Assembly (NCBI GenBank): GCA_019638625.1
Contig: JAHBTK010000003.1
Span: 558,001-622,000, forward strand
From: Chitinophagaceae bacterium
Lineage (GTDB): Bacteria > Bacteroidota > Bacteroidia > Chitinophagales > Chitinophagaceae
Reading direction: 5' to 3'
Length of the DNA: 64,000 nucleotides
Positions 26,851-35,883 of the stretch are shown here, piece after piece. The notes under the pieces were generated by a model. That model was not told the origin of the DNA and did not search any database. It saw nothing but the letters and a program-made list of their open reading frames with translations. Numbering within the stretch: position 1 is the stretch's first letter; the number at the start of each line of letters is the position of its first letter. The position numbers were made by a program, and so were the translations under genes.

Positions 26851-27852
26851 ATGTTACAAACAGCAGAAGACATTCGACAGCTAAATGAGAGGATACAGGC
26901 AGCTTCCTCCTTTCTCGAAAAAATAGAAAAAGAAATTTCCAAAATAATTGTCGGGCAGCAGCATATGGTGAACCGGTTATTGATCGGGTTGCTGAGTAAT
27001 GGTCATGTATTGCTGGAAGGCGTACCGGGGTTGGCAAAAACCCTCTCCATCAAGTCGCTGGCCCAAACGGTGAATGCCCGTTTCAGCCGCATTCAGTTCA
27101 CGCCCGACCTGCTGCCGGCGGATGTGATTGGCACGATGATCTACAACCAGCAAAAGAATGAGTTTGTAGTACGTAAGGGACCCATATTTGCCAATTTTAT
27201 ACTGGCAGATGAGATCAACCGCGCGCCGGCTAAAGTACAGAGTGCCCTGCTGGAAGCGATGCAGGAAAAGCAGGTAACCATAGGCGAAACCACCTTTAAG
27301 CTGGACGAGCCGTTCCTGGTATTGGCCACCCAAAACCCCATTGACCAGGAAGGGACCTACGCGCTGCCTGAAGCGCAGGTAGACCGTTTTATGCTGAAGG
27401 TATTGATTGACTATCCGGCCCGCGAGGAAGAACTGATGATCGTTCGCCAAAACCTGACCGGCATCCGGATGCCTGAAGTGAAACAGGTGGCCAGCACCAC
27501 CGAAGTACTGCAGGCACGCGACCTGGTAAGGCAGGTGTATATGGATGAAAAAATTGAAAATTACATTCTCGATATCGTATTTGCCACCCGTCGTCCGGCG
27601 GACTATAAACTGGAAAAGCTGAAACCCCTGATCGCATATGGCGGGTCTCCCCGTGCTTCTATCAACCTGGCGCTTGCCGCCAAGGCACATGCTTTCATCA
27701 ACAAGAGGGGTTATGTGATACCGGAAGATGTAAGAAGCATAGCGCGGGATGTTATCCGCCACCGTATCGGGCTTACCTACGAAGCAGAAGCAGAAAGCAT
27801 CAACGCGGAGAATGTGGTAGACGAGATATTAAGGGCTATAGATGTACCTTAA
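26851..27852 (+). CDS. MoxR-family AAA+ ATPase
   Basis: 333 residues from the ATG at 26851 (an in-frame ATG lies 15 codons upstream). Walker A GVPGLAKTLSIKS, Walker B-like LADEINRAPAKVQSALLEAM, sensor-1 ATQNPIDQEGTYALPEAQ and an arginine-finger region (DRFMLKV) define the MoxR family. MoxR ATPases act as chaperones that load metal or mature VWA-domain proteins encoded beside them. Here a DUF58 and a VWA (BatA-like) gene follow, which is the classic gene order. First gene of the operon. Confidence 0.93.
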   Translation: MLQTAEDIRQLNERIQAASSFLEKIEKEISKIIVGQQHMVNRLLIGLLSNGHVLLEGVPGLAKTLSIKSLAQTVNARFSRIQFTPDLLPADVIGTMIYNQQKNEFVVRKGPIFANFILADEINRAPAKVQSALLEAMQEKQVTIGETTFKLDEPFLVLATQNPIDQEGTYALPEAQVDRFMLKVLIDYPAREEELMIVRQNLTGIRMPEVKQVASTTEVLQARDLVRQVYMDEKIENYILDIVFATRRPADYKLEKLKPLIAYGGSPRASINLALAAKAHAFINKRGYVIPEDVRSIARDVIRHRIGLTYEAEAESINAENVVDEILRAIDVP

Positions 27853-27923
27853 GCCCGTATAAAAAATTAAATAATACCCGGTTTCTGAAAAACAAAAAAC
27901 GCCACGTCGATAACGACATCAAT

Positions 27924-28796
27924 GTGGCAGACATATTGAAAAAAGTAAAGGAGCTGGAGATAAGAAGTAAGAAATTATCTACCAACCTCTTTGCCGGTGA
28001 ATACCATACGGCGTTCAAAGGCAGGGGTATGTCGTTTAAGGAAGTGAGGGAATACAGCGCGGGCGACGATATCCGGTTTATCGACTGGAATGTGTCTGCA
28101 AGGATGGGAGCGCCTTTCAGCAAGCTGTTTGAAGAAGAGCGGGAACTGACCATGATGCTGGTAGTAGACATCAGCGCAAGTTCTCTGTTTGGCACCATCC
28201 GTCTCCGTAAAAAAGACCTGATAACAGAAATATGCGCCTTACTGGCATTCTCCGCTATAAACAACAATGATAAAGTGGGCGTGATCTTCTTCAGCGATAA
28301 AGTGGAGTTTTTTATTCCTCCCAAAAAAGGAAAAGAGCATGTATTATATATTGTAAGGGAGTTGCTGACAGTAAGGCCCAAGTCGAAGGGGACCAACCTG
28401 AATGAAGCCATCCGCTTTGTGAACAATGCGGTAAAACAAAAAAGCATTGTATTTATCCTGAGCGATTTCATGGTGGAGAAATATGATGACGCGCTGAGAG
28501 TAGCCGGCAACAGGCATGACGTGATCGGCATAAAAGTGTACGATAAAATGGATATGGAACTGCCGGGAGTAGGTATGCTGCAGATAGAGGATATGGAAAC
28601 AGGTAAGACACAGTGGGTGGACACCAATGACCAAATGGTACAATATAATTACCAGCAGCAGTTTGTTCAAAATGAGGAAGCCTGCAAACTGGCCTTCCTG
28701 AAAGCCGGGGCGGATCTGCTTTATATGCGAACAGATGAGGACTACGTGAAAGTGCTGCAACAATTTTTTATTAAAAGAATGAAGCTGGCAAAATAG
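27924..28796 (+). CDS. DUF58 domain protein (MoxR/Bat operon)
   Basis: 290 residues starting with GTG at 27924. No ATG lies in frame upstream before a stop, and the N-terminus ADILKKVKELEIRSKKLS then matches that of DUF58 proteins. The family signature GRGMSFKEVREYSAGDDIRF and FIDWNVSARMGAPFSKLFEE precede a degenerate VWA-like fold (LVVDISASSLFG). DUF58 proteins act together with the MoxR ATPase and the Bat membrane proteins in cell-envelope and stress functions. It is 71 bp from moxR and 17 bp from the next gene. Confidence 0.9.
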   Translation: MADILKKVKELEIRSKKLSTNLFAGEYHTAFKGRGMSFKEVREYSAGDDIRFIDWNVSARMGAPFSKLFEEERELTMMLVVDISASSLFGTIRLRKKDLITEICALLAFSAINNNDKVGVIFFSDKVEFFIPPKKGKEHVLYIVRELLTVRPKSKGTNLNEAIRFVNNAVKQKSIVFILSDFMVEKYDDALRVAGNRHDVIGIKVYDKMDMELPGVGMLQIEDMETGKTQWVDTNDQMVQYNYQQQFVQNEEACKLAFLKAGADLLYMRTDEDYVKVLQQFFIKRMKLAK

Positions 28797-28813
28797 AGAC
28801 AGCCCGCAAACCA

Positions 28814-29731
28814 ATGAATAAAAAGTTTAAAATAGGATTCATACTGCAGGTGCTGGTCTTTTGGTCGTTTATTCATACCGCATCATCACAGTCGCAGCCT
28901 GCTGTAAATGTTACTGCCAACCGCAATAAGGTCTTGTTAGGAGAACAGATAGAGGTAAAAGTACAGGCCACGGTGCCGGCGGAAATACCCGTAACAGACA
29001 TATTCAAATTGCCGGATACCATTCCTCACCTGGAAATACTGCAAAGAAGCCTGATAGATTCCGTTTCAGACGGCAGTAGTAAACTATACAGCCAGTCGTT
29101 TGTTATTACGGGTTTCGATTCCGGCTCCTGGGTGTTCCCAGCGGTAACATTAAAAGCAAAAAACAAAACCTACCGGTCGCAACCGCTGGAGATAACCATT
29201 GTGCCGGTACAGTTGAAAGACAGCACTTATCATGATATCCGGGAGATAATAGAAGTACCGCCACCCAAAACGGACTGGTGGACATGGATAGCTGCTGTAG
29301 CATCTGCGATCATACTGTGCCTGTTGGCCTGGTTATGGTGGAAGTCCCGGAGGCAAAAACAGACAACCGCTCCGGAAGAGCCGAAACACTATGCCGGCGC
29401 ACTGGAAGAAGCCCTGCAGCAATTGAAAGCGCTTGAAAGGGAGAGCCTGCCTGAAAAAGCGGAATTGAAAAGGTACTATAGCGAACTGTCCGGCATAGTA
29501 AGAACCTATATACAAAAACGTTTTGGAGTAAAAGCATTGCAGTTGACCACGGGTGAGTTACTGGTAGATTTATACAGCAGCCTTAAAAAAGAGCAGCCCG
29601 GTAAACTGGCAGAACTGCTGCGGATTGCCGATGCGGTAAAGTTTGCCCGGTTCAGGCCGGACACGGAACAATGCCGAACCGACATAAGGAACGCGGAAAT
29701 CATTATTAAGGAAATGGATACCCTGATATAA
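28814..29731 (+). CDS. BatD-like/DUF4381 membrane protein of the Bat operon
   Basis: 305 residues. A signal peptide (FILQVLVFWSFIHTASS) leads into a beta-rich periplasmic region of about 130 residues, a membrane helix near residues 157-174 (WTWIAAVASAIILCLLAWLW) and a cytoplasmic helical tail containing SGIVRTYIQKRFGVKALQLT. This layout is that of BatD/DUF4381 proteins between DUF58 and VWA genes in Bat loci. It ends one base before the VWA gene starts, so translation is tightly linked. Confidence 0.8.
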   Translation: MNKKFKIGFILQVLVFWSFIHTASSQSQPAVNVTANRNKVLLGEQIEVKVQATVPAEIPVTDIFKLPDTIPHLEILQRSLIDSVSDGSSKLYSQSFVITGFDSGSWVFPAVTLKAKNKTYRSQPLEITIVPVQLKDSTYHDIREIIEVPPPKTDWWTWIAAVASAIILCLLAWLWWKSRRQKQTTAPEEPKHYAGALEEALQQLKALERESLPEKAELKRYYSELSGIVRTYIQKRFGVKALQLTTGELLVDLYSSLKKEQPGKLAELLRIADAVKFARFRPDTEQCRTDIRNAEIIIKEMDTLI

Positions 29732-29732
29732 A

Positions 29733-30740
29733 ATGCTGAAGGAATATTTAGATAGTGTTGAATTTGCGTATCCACAGGTTTTGTTCCTGTTGCTGCTGAT
29801 ACCGGTTATAGCCGGTTGGTATATCAGCTATGCACACAAGCTAAAAGCCAGCCTGCGGGTATCTTCCCTCAAAAGTTTTCACAATACCTCTTCCATAAAG
29901 AGCAAACTCAGGCACCTGCCCTTTGTACTGCGGTTGATGGTACTTACATTAATTATCACCGCGCTGGCAAGACCCCGGTCTCACAACGACGAAAAAAATG
30001 TAGAAGGTGAGGGGATTGATATTGTGCTTTGCCTGGATGTAAGCGGTAGTATGCTGGCCCAGGATTTTAAGCCAAACCGGTTGGTAGCGGCCAAAAGAGT
30101 GGCGCTGGACTTTATCAGGGACCGTCCTACCGACAGGATCGGGTTGGTAATATTTGCAGGAGAAAGTTTTACACAATGCCCCGTTACCAGCGACCACGCT
30201 ACACTGGAGACGCAGCTTGCGCAGGTAGAAGGCGGTTTTTTGCTGGATGGCACAGCCATAGGGTCCGGACTGGCTACCAGCGCAGACCGGCTGCAAAGCA
30301 GTGAAGCGAAAAGTAAGGTAATCATTCTGCTGACAGATGGCGAAAACAATGGCGGGCTTATAGGCCCCCTTCCGGCGATGGAGATAGCGAAAACACTGGG
30401 AATAAAAGTGTACACCATCGGCGTAGGTTCCGATGGTTATGCCAATACACCGATACTGAGTTCTGATGGACAGGTGGTGATGCAGCAGGAAAAAGTGAAT
30501 ATAGACGAGAGCCTGCTGCAACAGATTGCCAGTGAAACAGGCGGTAAATATTTTCGTGCCCGCAGCAACGAAAGCCTGAAAAATATATATGGCGAAATTG
30601 ATGAAATGGAAAAAACAAAGATCAACACCACCATCACCCGTAAGTACACGGAACGCTTCCATCCGTTGGCGCTGATCGCTATCGGACTTATGCTGCTTGA
30701 ATTGCTGTTGAGGACTACGGTATTCAGAAGGTTTCCTTAA
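29733..30740 (+). CDS. VWA domain protein (BatA/BatB type)
   Basis: 335 residues. Two N-terminal hydrophobic helices (VLFLLLLIPVIAGW and PFVLRLMVLTLIITALA), then a VWA domain with a complete MIDAS: DVSGSM near residue 99, a Thr in the SFTQCPVT loop and LLTDGENNGG, and a C-terminal membrane helix. This is the BatA type found after MoxR and DUF58 in Bacteroidota. The metal-binding domain faces the periplasm and is presumably remodelled by the MoxR ATPase. Further Bat genes (TPR-bearing BatB/BatC) are missing here. Confidence 0.92.
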   Translation: MLKEYLDSVEFAYPQVLFLLLLIPVIAGWYISYAHKLKASLRVSSLKSFHNTSSIKSKLRHLPFVLRLMVLTLIITALARPRSHNDEKNVEGEGIDIVLCLDVSGSMLAQDFKPNRLVAAKRVALDFIRDRPTDRIGLVIFAGESFTQCPVTSDHATLETQLAQVEGGFLLDGTAIGSGLATSADRLQSSEAKSKVIILLTDGENNGGLIGPLPAMEIAKTLGIKVYTIGVGSDGYANTPILSSDGQVVMQQEKVNIDESLLQQIASETGGKYFRARSNESLKNIYGEIDEMEKTKINTTITRKYTERFHPLALIAIGLMLLELLLRTTVFRRFP

Positions 30741-30829
30741 TGAAAGAGGCGGTATTTATAAGTATATAATACAATACTAATACATATCTATACGTTATAC
30801 ATTAAGTGTATTTTGCACAAACCGGATAT

Positions 30830-31087
30830 ATGAACAAATACCTTGCACTATTACTTTTTTACAGCATCGGCGCTTTAGTTATATTTATTCTTAACAAAAT
30901 CAGCCCTCCGGCTCATGATGGCGGTCCGGGGTTTGGAACGCTTGCCTTTTTGCTTTTCTGTATCATTATCATCTTGTTGATCATCTACAATACATACAAA
31001 GGGTTTTCGGCGGATCCCGGCTATTTCATTATCGCCGGCATTCATTTGGCAATCCTTTTGTTTATACTGTTTAAGTTTTTTATATAG
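30830..31087 (+). CDS. Small three-helix membrane protein
   Basis: 85 residues starting at the ATG at 30830. Three hydrophobic segments (LALLLFYSIGALVIFIL, LAFLLFCIIIILLIIYN and YFIIAGIHLAILLFILFKF) leave little outside the membrane. I do not recognise a family. It lies 89 bp after the VWA gene in the same direction, so it may be a trailing member of the Bat operon or have its own promoter. Confidence 0.55.
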   Translation: MNKYLALLLFYSIGALVIFILNKISPPAHDGGPGFGTLAFLLFCIIIILLIIYNTYKGFSADPGYFIIAGIHLAILLFILFKFFI

Positions 31088-31187
31088 CCCTTCGGCACTT
31101 ACTAACCAGGCATATAGCAAAATGGGGTCGTTATGGCTCCATTTTTAATTATTTGGAGAATCTGTTTCGCGGAAGAAAGGATAGTTC

Positions 31188-31195
31188 TATATTTG
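31188..31195 (+). promoter_or_regulatory. Bacteroidota-type promoter of tRNA-Ala
   Basis: tatatttg fits the -7 consensus TAnnTTTG exactly. A -33-like tttc lies 19 bases upstream (31165-31168). The tRNA gene begins about 45 bases downstream. Confidence 0.6.
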
Positions 31196-31240
31196 CACTC
31201 CCCGCCGGGAAGGCACGGGGGGTGCAATTGAAGAAATAAC

Positions 31241-31314
<74 letters not shown>

Positions 31315-31321
31315 CAGAAGA

Positions 31322-31347
31322 GGTCCGTGTTTCGCGGACTTTTTTTA
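31322..31347 (+). terminator. Terminator after tRNA-Ala
   Basis: An 8-bp stem with wobble pairs (ggtccgtg against cgcggact) and a three-base loop, followed by eight T. It lies 7 bases after the tRNA. Confidence 0.8.
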
Positions 31348-31410
31348 TGCCGTTTCATAGGGTAATGGGGTAAAACTTATTTGCGACCCGAGCGTCCCGC
31401 CGCTGCGGGA

Positions 31411-31441
31411 AGGTCAGGGGTTCGACTCCTTTGTTCTCCAC
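31411..31441 (+). repeat. Second copy of the tRNA-Ala 3' end (degenerate)
   Basis: Matches the tRNA 3' part at 31285-31315 at 29 of 31 positions; two changes fall in the T-stem. The 5' half of the tRNA is absent, so it is not a functional gene. It looks like an attachment-site remnant or partial duplication. Confidence 0.85.
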
Positions 31442-31446
31442 GGAAG

Positions 31447-31470
31447 ACCTGCTTTCAGCAGGTTTTTTTT
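31447..31470 (+). terminator. Terminator after the second tRNA-Ala 3' copy
   Basis: Perfect 7-bp stem acctgct/agcaggt with a ttc loop and a run of eight T. Its tail and the following 20 bases (31461-31490) recur upstream of the third copy at 34683-34712. Confidence 0.8.
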
Positions 31471-31558
31471 ATGCCACTTCATAAGCCAATCCCTCCCTGA
31501 CCGCAAACACATAAGGATTACGGAACTTGTGTTTTTAGAGCGGAATTATCAAAAAATA

Positions 31559-31589
31559 GTTGCTTATTCGATTATTTGTTCTATGTTTG
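31559..31589 (+). promoter_or_regulatory. Promoter of the BlaI/BlaR1-like operon
   Basis: gttg at 31559-31562 (-33) and tatgtttg at 31582-31589 (fits TAnnTTTG, -7) are separated by 19 bases, the usual Bacteroidota spacing. The start codon of the repressor gene follows at 31614. Confidence 0.65.
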
Positions 31590-31614
31590 TATAATAAACT
31601 AACAATACATAGAA
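31579..31614. promoter_or_regulatory. Probable BlaI-type operator overlapping the promoter
   Basis: ttctatgt (31579-31586) and acatagaa (31607-31614) form a perfect 8-bp inverted repeat with 20 bases between. The left arm covers the -7 element and the right arm reaches the start codon. Such dyads directly upstream of blaI-type genes are bound by the repressor dimer to switch off their own operon. Confidence 0.6.
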
Positions 31615-31988
31615 TGACAAACTTGTCTAAGGCGGAAGAACAGTTGATGGAATATATATGGAAGCATGAAAAAATCTTCCTTAAAGAACTGATTGAATGT
31701 TTTCCCGTGCCCAAACCCGCAGCGGCAACGGTAGCCACATTTCTGAAAAGAATGATCAATAAGGGTTTTGTAGAATATAAGGTTTATGGCAACTCCCGGG
31801 AATATTTTCCATTGATAAGTAAAGCCGACTATTTAAAACATCGTTTTAATGGTCTCATTAAAAATAACTTCAACGATTCAGCTTTACAGCTTGCTTCGTT
31901 TTTTACAACAGCAGCGGACCTGACAACTGAAGAGCTTAAAAAATTAAGAAAAATAGTTGACCAGGAAATTCAAAAAAAGGAAGAATGA
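31614..31988 (+). CDS. BlaI/MecI/CopY-family transcriptional repressor
   Basis: 124 residues from the ATG at 31614. The winged-helix signature is clear: LSKAEEQLMEYIWKHEKIFL at the start, then AAATVATFLKRMINKGFVEY (recognition helix region) and YKVYGNSREYFPLISKADYL (wing), followed by a helical dimerisation tail. Members bind dyad operators as dimers and are cut by a BlaR1-type protease when the signal arrives. The stop overlaps the start of the BlaR1-like gene (ATGA). The gene lies inside the tRNA-Ala-repeat-bounded segment. Confidence 0.92.
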   Translation: MTNLSKAEEQLMEYIWKHEKIFLKELIECFPVPKPAAATVATFLKRMINKGFVEYKVYGNSREYFPLISKADYLKHRFNGLIKNNFNDSALQLASFFTTAADLTTEELKKLRKIVDQEIQKKEE

Positions 31989-32929
31989 TACTTTACCTTA
32001 TTAGATCAATCTTGTGTTTAGCATTCATGCTGGTTATATACCTGTTGTTTTTAGAAAAGGAAAAGATGTACCGGTTTAACCGTTTCTACCTGGTCTTAAG
32101 TATAGTATTTTCCTTCCTGGTACCATTTATTGTTATTGAGGGCTATTCCTGGGCATCCCAGGAATTATATGGCACCGGTGCAACTACCGTGGATCCTTTG
32201 GTTACCGGTCATGCCGTCATAGAAGAGCAGGCTCTCTCAACAGAAACAATTGTATTTATCATTTACGGACTTATTGCCTCAGCTTTAGTTCTGCGTCTAA
32301 TAAGGAACGTTTACCTAATCCTATCCAGGGCTTCAAAGAACAAACGCATACCTTTCCATTCAGCAGAACTGGTACTATTGAAAAATAATGCAGTTAGCCA
32401 CAATTTCTGGAACTATATTTTCATCAATGAGGAAGAATATGCCAATCAGGGTATTGAGAAAGAGGTATTTGCACACGAGTTGGCGCATGCAAGGCAAAAA
32501 CACACACTGGATATTTTATTCATCGAGCTATTGCAGGCAATCTTCTGGTTCAATCCCGTTCTGATCATATACAGACGGGCTATTCAGATGAATCATGAAT
32601 TTCTGGCTGATGAAGCCGTTGTGCTTGCTTATAACAACCCCAGGAATTACCAACTTTTACTGTTAGACAAGATCAGCGGGAACAGCCGGATCAGCTTAGG
32701 CAACAGCTTAAATTATCGCATCACTAAAAAACGGTTAATCATGCTGGCATTGAAGCCTGCAAATAGAAAAACTGTGCTGTTAAAGGAATTGGCAATAATC
32801 CCGGCAATGCTATTGGCCGTATTTTTATTCAGCGCAAAGGTAATCGCCGGAGATCAGGCGCCTGCAAAAGCACCGCTGGTAGATATTGATATTCCTGTCT
32901 CCATTGAGATCATCATCCCACCTGGCTAA
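31985..32929 (+). CDS. BlaR1/MecR1-like membrane metallopeptidase (family M56), without sensor domain
   Basis: 314 residues. Hydrophobic helices at about 1-23, 36-52 and 87-112 precede a zinc-protease site HELAH at residues 164-168 and NHEFLADE at 203-210, and a fourth helix lies near 270-288. This is the M56 arrangement. Classical BlaR1 carries a penicillin-binding sensor after helix 4; here only about 25 residues follow, so the signal must be sensed otherwise. It presumably cleaves, or triggers cleavage of, the BlaI-type repressor encoded upstream with a 4-bp overlap. No beta-lactamase gene is present. Confidence 0.88.
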   Translation: MILYLIRSILCLAFMLVIYLLFLEKEKMYRFNRFYLVLSIVFSFLVPFIVIEGYSWASQELYGTGATTVDPLVTGHAVIEEQALSTETIVFIIYGLIASALVLRLIRNVYLILSRASKNKRIPFHSAELVLLKNNAVSHNFWNYIFINEEEYANQGIEKEVFAHELAHARQKHTLDILFIELLQAIFWFNPVLIIYRRAIQMNHEFLADEAVVLAYNNPRNYQLLLLDKISGNSRISLGNSLNYRITKKRLIMLALKPANRKTVLLKELAIIPAMLLAVFLFSAKVIAGDQAPAKAPLVDIDIPVSIEIIIPPG

Positions 32930-33094
32930 AAAGTCCGGTCGAAATAACGGTTCATAATTTTTTTAATTAAGGGATTTGGGTCATGCTATAATAAGTATGG
33001 CATGGACTTACTGTGTCCAAAAATAAAAAGGTTTTCCAGTAGAAATTTAAATAATCTAGCTATGACAACTTTTATTCTAAAATCATCGGTCTTG

Positions 33095-34564
33095 ATGAAA
33101 AAACAACTCTTATTCGTATTCCTGCTGTTGAACACGCTGGCTGCTTCTTCACAGGAACCTGTTTATCAGCCTTCTCAAATGCAGGCTGATCTCAAAAAAT
33201 TCAAAAATGCATTGGAATATGCACATCCCGGAATGTATGCACATACAACACCAGAGGCTTTCCAGCGTTTTTTTGATCAGCTCCTCCTCAAGACTAACCG
33301 TTCCCTGACCGGAGTACAGTTTAATAATATTGTTATGGAATTGGTTGCGGCAATACATGACGGGCATACACGTGTATTTGCTAACGGGCGGTTACGATCG
33401 TATATTAACCAGCAAAAGCTTCTTCCATTTCATGTACTGATGCGTGATCAGCGCATTTTTATTACACGAAATTTGAGCTCGGCGGATTTTGCGGACGGTT
33501 CTGAAATCATTGCAATTAACGGTAATCGTTCAGACAAAATTATAATGGAGCTGATGCAACATTTCGGAGGAGACGGGTTAAGCAATAGCGCCCTGGAATA
33601 TCGGTTTGGCAGCTCTTATAATTCCTTTTATCGGGTTTTCCCGTTGCTTTTTGGGTTTGACTCTCTGTATAATGTAACAATCCGTGACTACAAGACAAAA
33701 CAGGTACAACAAATGCCGCTAATGGCAGTAACCGCGGGGGAGTTTCGCGCCCGTGAACTTGCCGGATACGGAAACAACCTTCACGCAGACGGTATTGAGG
33801 AAATAATGGCGCAGCCAGCTCTTACATTCTCAATAAGGCCCGAATATGGTATCCTGAAGATCAACCGGTTTTTCAAAGATGGTTTTGAAGAACCGGCTAA
33901 TACGTTCCCGGATCTTTATAAAGATGTATTCAGGCAGATCAATGACAATAAAGTAGAGCAACTAGTGATAGATCTGCGAGGCAATGGAGGAGGTATTGGT
34001 GCCAATGCCGCCTCATTGGTTACCTACTTAACCAGCAGTTCCTTTGTACCAACGTTAGAATTGTCTCTTAGAGGGAATGGTGCATATTATAAACAAATTA
34101 CTGAAGATAGTCTTGGCCTGGATTCTTATTTTGCCTTAAAAAGGCAGGGTGATTATTATATAGTAACTGATTCTGCTCAATTCACTGAATTGAAGAAATA
34201 TATCCCGGCTAATCAGAATCGGTTTAACGGTAAAATATATGTACTAATCGATGGAGGTACTTTGTCGGCCGCAGGAGCTGCCGCAGGAATGCTGAGAGCT
34301 TATACAAATTCAGTGTTTATTGGCACTGAAACGGGGGGCTATGCCGGGATGAGCAATGGCATTCGCCAATTAAGCATTAGGGGAGATAGTACAGAGATTA
34401 CTATTAATCTTCCACTTATTCACGGTGAATTCGGTATTCCTTTGGCAGAAAGAAAAAGAGGAGTAGTCCCCGATTACCAAATAACTCCATCAATCCATGA
34501 CCTGATAAAAGGGAAAGACACAGCGATGGATTTTGTTATTAATCGGTTAATCAAAAAGTTGTAA
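33095..34564 (+). CDS. Secreted S41-family peptidase
   Basis: 489 residues from the ATG at 33095, which begins the signal peptide KKQLLFVFLLLNTLAASS; two upstream in-frame ATGs would add a non-hydrophobic leader. An N-terminal helical region is followed by the S41 core: LVIDLRGNGGGIGANAASLV near residue 290 and IDGGTLSAAGAAAGML near residue 388, where the Ser in TLSA is the likely nucleophile, then IGTETGGYAG. It probably works in the periplasm or outside the cell. It follows the BlaR1-like gene by about 165 bp in the same direction and may be the regulated target. Confidence 0.85.
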   Translation: MKKQLLFVFLLLNTLAASSQEPVYQPSQMQADLKKFKNALEYAHPGMYAHTTPEAFQRFFDQLLLKTNRSLTGVQFNNIVMELVAAIHDGHTRVFANGRLRSYINQQKLLPFHVLMRDQRIFITRNLSSADFADGSEIIAINGNRSDKIIMELMQHFGGDGLSNSALEYRFGSSYNSFYRVFPLLFGFDSLYNVTIRDYKTKQVQQMPLMAVTAGEFRARELAGYGNNLHADGIEEIMAQPALTFSIRPEYGILKINRFFKDGFEEPANTFPDLYKDVFRQINDNKVEQLVIDLRGNGGGIGANAASLVTYLTSSSFVPTLELSLRGNGAYYKQITEDSLGLDSYFALKRQGDYYIVTDSAQFTELKKYIPANQNRFNGKIYVLIDGGTLSAAGAAAGMLRAYTNSVFIGTETGGYAGMSNGIRQLSIRGDSTEITINLPLIHGEFGIPLAERKRGVVPDYQITPSIHDLIKGKDTAMDFVINRLIKKL

Positions 34565-34754
34565 TGACAAGTCAGAAAGTTACGGCCACTTATTGGCAGC
34601 AACTTTCTGAATTACAACCAATAGCCTTTCAAGATGTTCTAATAGAAACCTATTCATCCCACTGAGGGGTCTGCGAACAACAGGTTTTTTTATGCCCACT
34701 TCGAAGGCCAATAGTAATTCATTTTGCGACTACAGCGGCCCGCGCCACGCGGGA

Positions 34755-34785
34755 AGGTCAGGGGTTCGACTCCCCTGTTCTCCAC
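34755..34785 (+). repeat. Third copy of the tRNA-Ala 3' end (exact)
   Basis: Identical over 31 of 31 bases to 31285-31315 of the tRNA-Ala gene. The preceding 60 bases (34692-34754) resemble the linker before the second copy (31347-31410), both containing a gcgac segment and ending in cgggaaggtca. It is the candidate right attachment site of a 3.3-kb inserted module. Confidence 0.9.
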
Positions 34786-34793
34786 AAAAGAGA

Positions 34794-34825
34794 AAAAGCC
34801 GCCTCAAAACATTGGGACGGCTTTT
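34794..34825. terminator. Bidirectional terminator right of the third tRNA-Ala copy
   Basis: aaaagccg (34794-34801) pairs with cggctttt (34818-34825). On the minus strand it closes the sugar isomerase gene that ends at 34848; on the plus strand it ends the module. Confidence 0.7.
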
Positions 34826-34847
34826 GTATTGGTACCAGGCCTTTTTG

Positions 34848-35792
34848 TTACACTCCCGCTTTTTGCAAAACCTCCAGCGTTTTACGAAGACCGGTAACGG
34901 CTACCTGCTGATGGTCCTCCTTCCAGTAATCGGGATTGTACATTTCCAGGGAAATACAGCCTTTATAACCACTGGCTTTGAGGTCCCTGAAAATAGTGTT
35001 TAAAGGCAGGATGCCATCGCCTGGATACACCCTGTGTTCATCTCCCAATTGCGGAATATCCGGTGATGACGGCGCATCGTTGAATTGAAAAATAGCGATC
35101 ATCTCACCTTTCAGTAATTTGAGGGATTCAAATCCCCCTTCGCTGATATACATATGATATACATCCGGGATGACCATCGCGTGGGGGTGATTGGCGTCAA
35201 GGGCTATGCCGGCAGCCTGCCCGAGCGTTTTTACCGGAAAGTATTTTACAAAAACCAGGGCCGCTTTCAGGTTATAATCATTCTTTGCTATTTCAATGAT
35301 ATCCCGGAAGCGAGACGCCACCCATTTCTGGTCAAAATTTTCGCCTACGGTGTTGGGGATCGTTTGCACATGCTCAGAACCGATGTCCGCCGCCATCCGC
35401 ATCCTGCGCCGGGTATCTGTCAGCGACTTTTCAAAAGCTTCTTTGGTGGGTGGTAACGCATTCCATAAACCGATAACGCTCGGCACAAAAAGCCCCAGGT
35501 CTTTTATTTTTTTACCCAGGTCTTTCAGGTTACCCCCGTTTTTTTCATAGATCTCCAGTTCTCCATCCCAGGGTTCGATGGCATCGTATCCGGCTTTTGC
35601 GGCAAATTTAATTTTATCCTCCAGCGATGCCGGCCGGATGGTAGCCGTATCCAGGCACACGGGCCAGGGGCTGAGTCCTTTCTGATATCTTTTTTGCTGT
35701 GTACGTTTTTCTTCCTTTGCGAAAGAGAGTGCAGGTAATGTCCCCGCCAGCCCCAATGTGGAAGCACCGGCTATAAAATTCCTTCTTTTCAT
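34848..35792 (-). CDS. Tat-exported sugar phosphate isomerase/epimerase-like TIM barrel
   Basis: 314 residues. The N-terminus KRRNFIAGASTLGLAGTLPA is a twin-arginine-type signal (RRNF followed by a hydrophobic stretch), so the protein is likely exported folded to the periplasm; tatC is at 43.9-44.8 kb. The mature part is a xylose-isomerase-like TIM barrel: YDAIEPWDGE, HAMVIPDVYHMYIS, IAIFQFNDAP and CISLEMYNPDYW supply Glu, Asp, His and Glu metal ligands. The substrate is unknown. Confidence 0.85.
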   Translation of the reverse strand: MKRRNFIAGASTLGLAGTLPALSFAKEEKRTQQKRYQKGLSPWPVCLDTATIRPASLEDKIKFAAKAGYDAIEPWDGELEIYEKNGGNLKDLGKKIKDLGLFVPSVIGLWNALPPTKEAFEKSLTDTRRRMRMAADIGSEHVQTIPNTVGENFDQKWVASRFRDIIEIAKNDYNLKAALVFVKYFPVKTLGQAAGIALDANHPHAMVIPDVYHMYISEGGFESLKLLKGEMIAIFQFNDAPSSPDIPQLGDEHRVYPGDGILPLNTIFRDLKASGYKGCISLEMYNPDYWKEDHQQVAVTGLRKTLEVLQKAGV

Positions 35793-35883
35793 TTTTGTAT
35801 TTTTTCAACAATAATTTATAGCAGCAAACTACTGAATTTCTTCCGTTATTATTTTTTACGGGTAATCAAAGTTCTATGGAATA

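Noticed and set aside
31411..31441. A second tRNA-Ala gene
   Set aside because: Only the T-arm and acceptor 3' strand are present; the D-arm and anticodon arm are absent.
34755..34785. A third tRNA-Ala gene
   Set aside because: Exact copy of the 3' end only, so not a functional tRNA.
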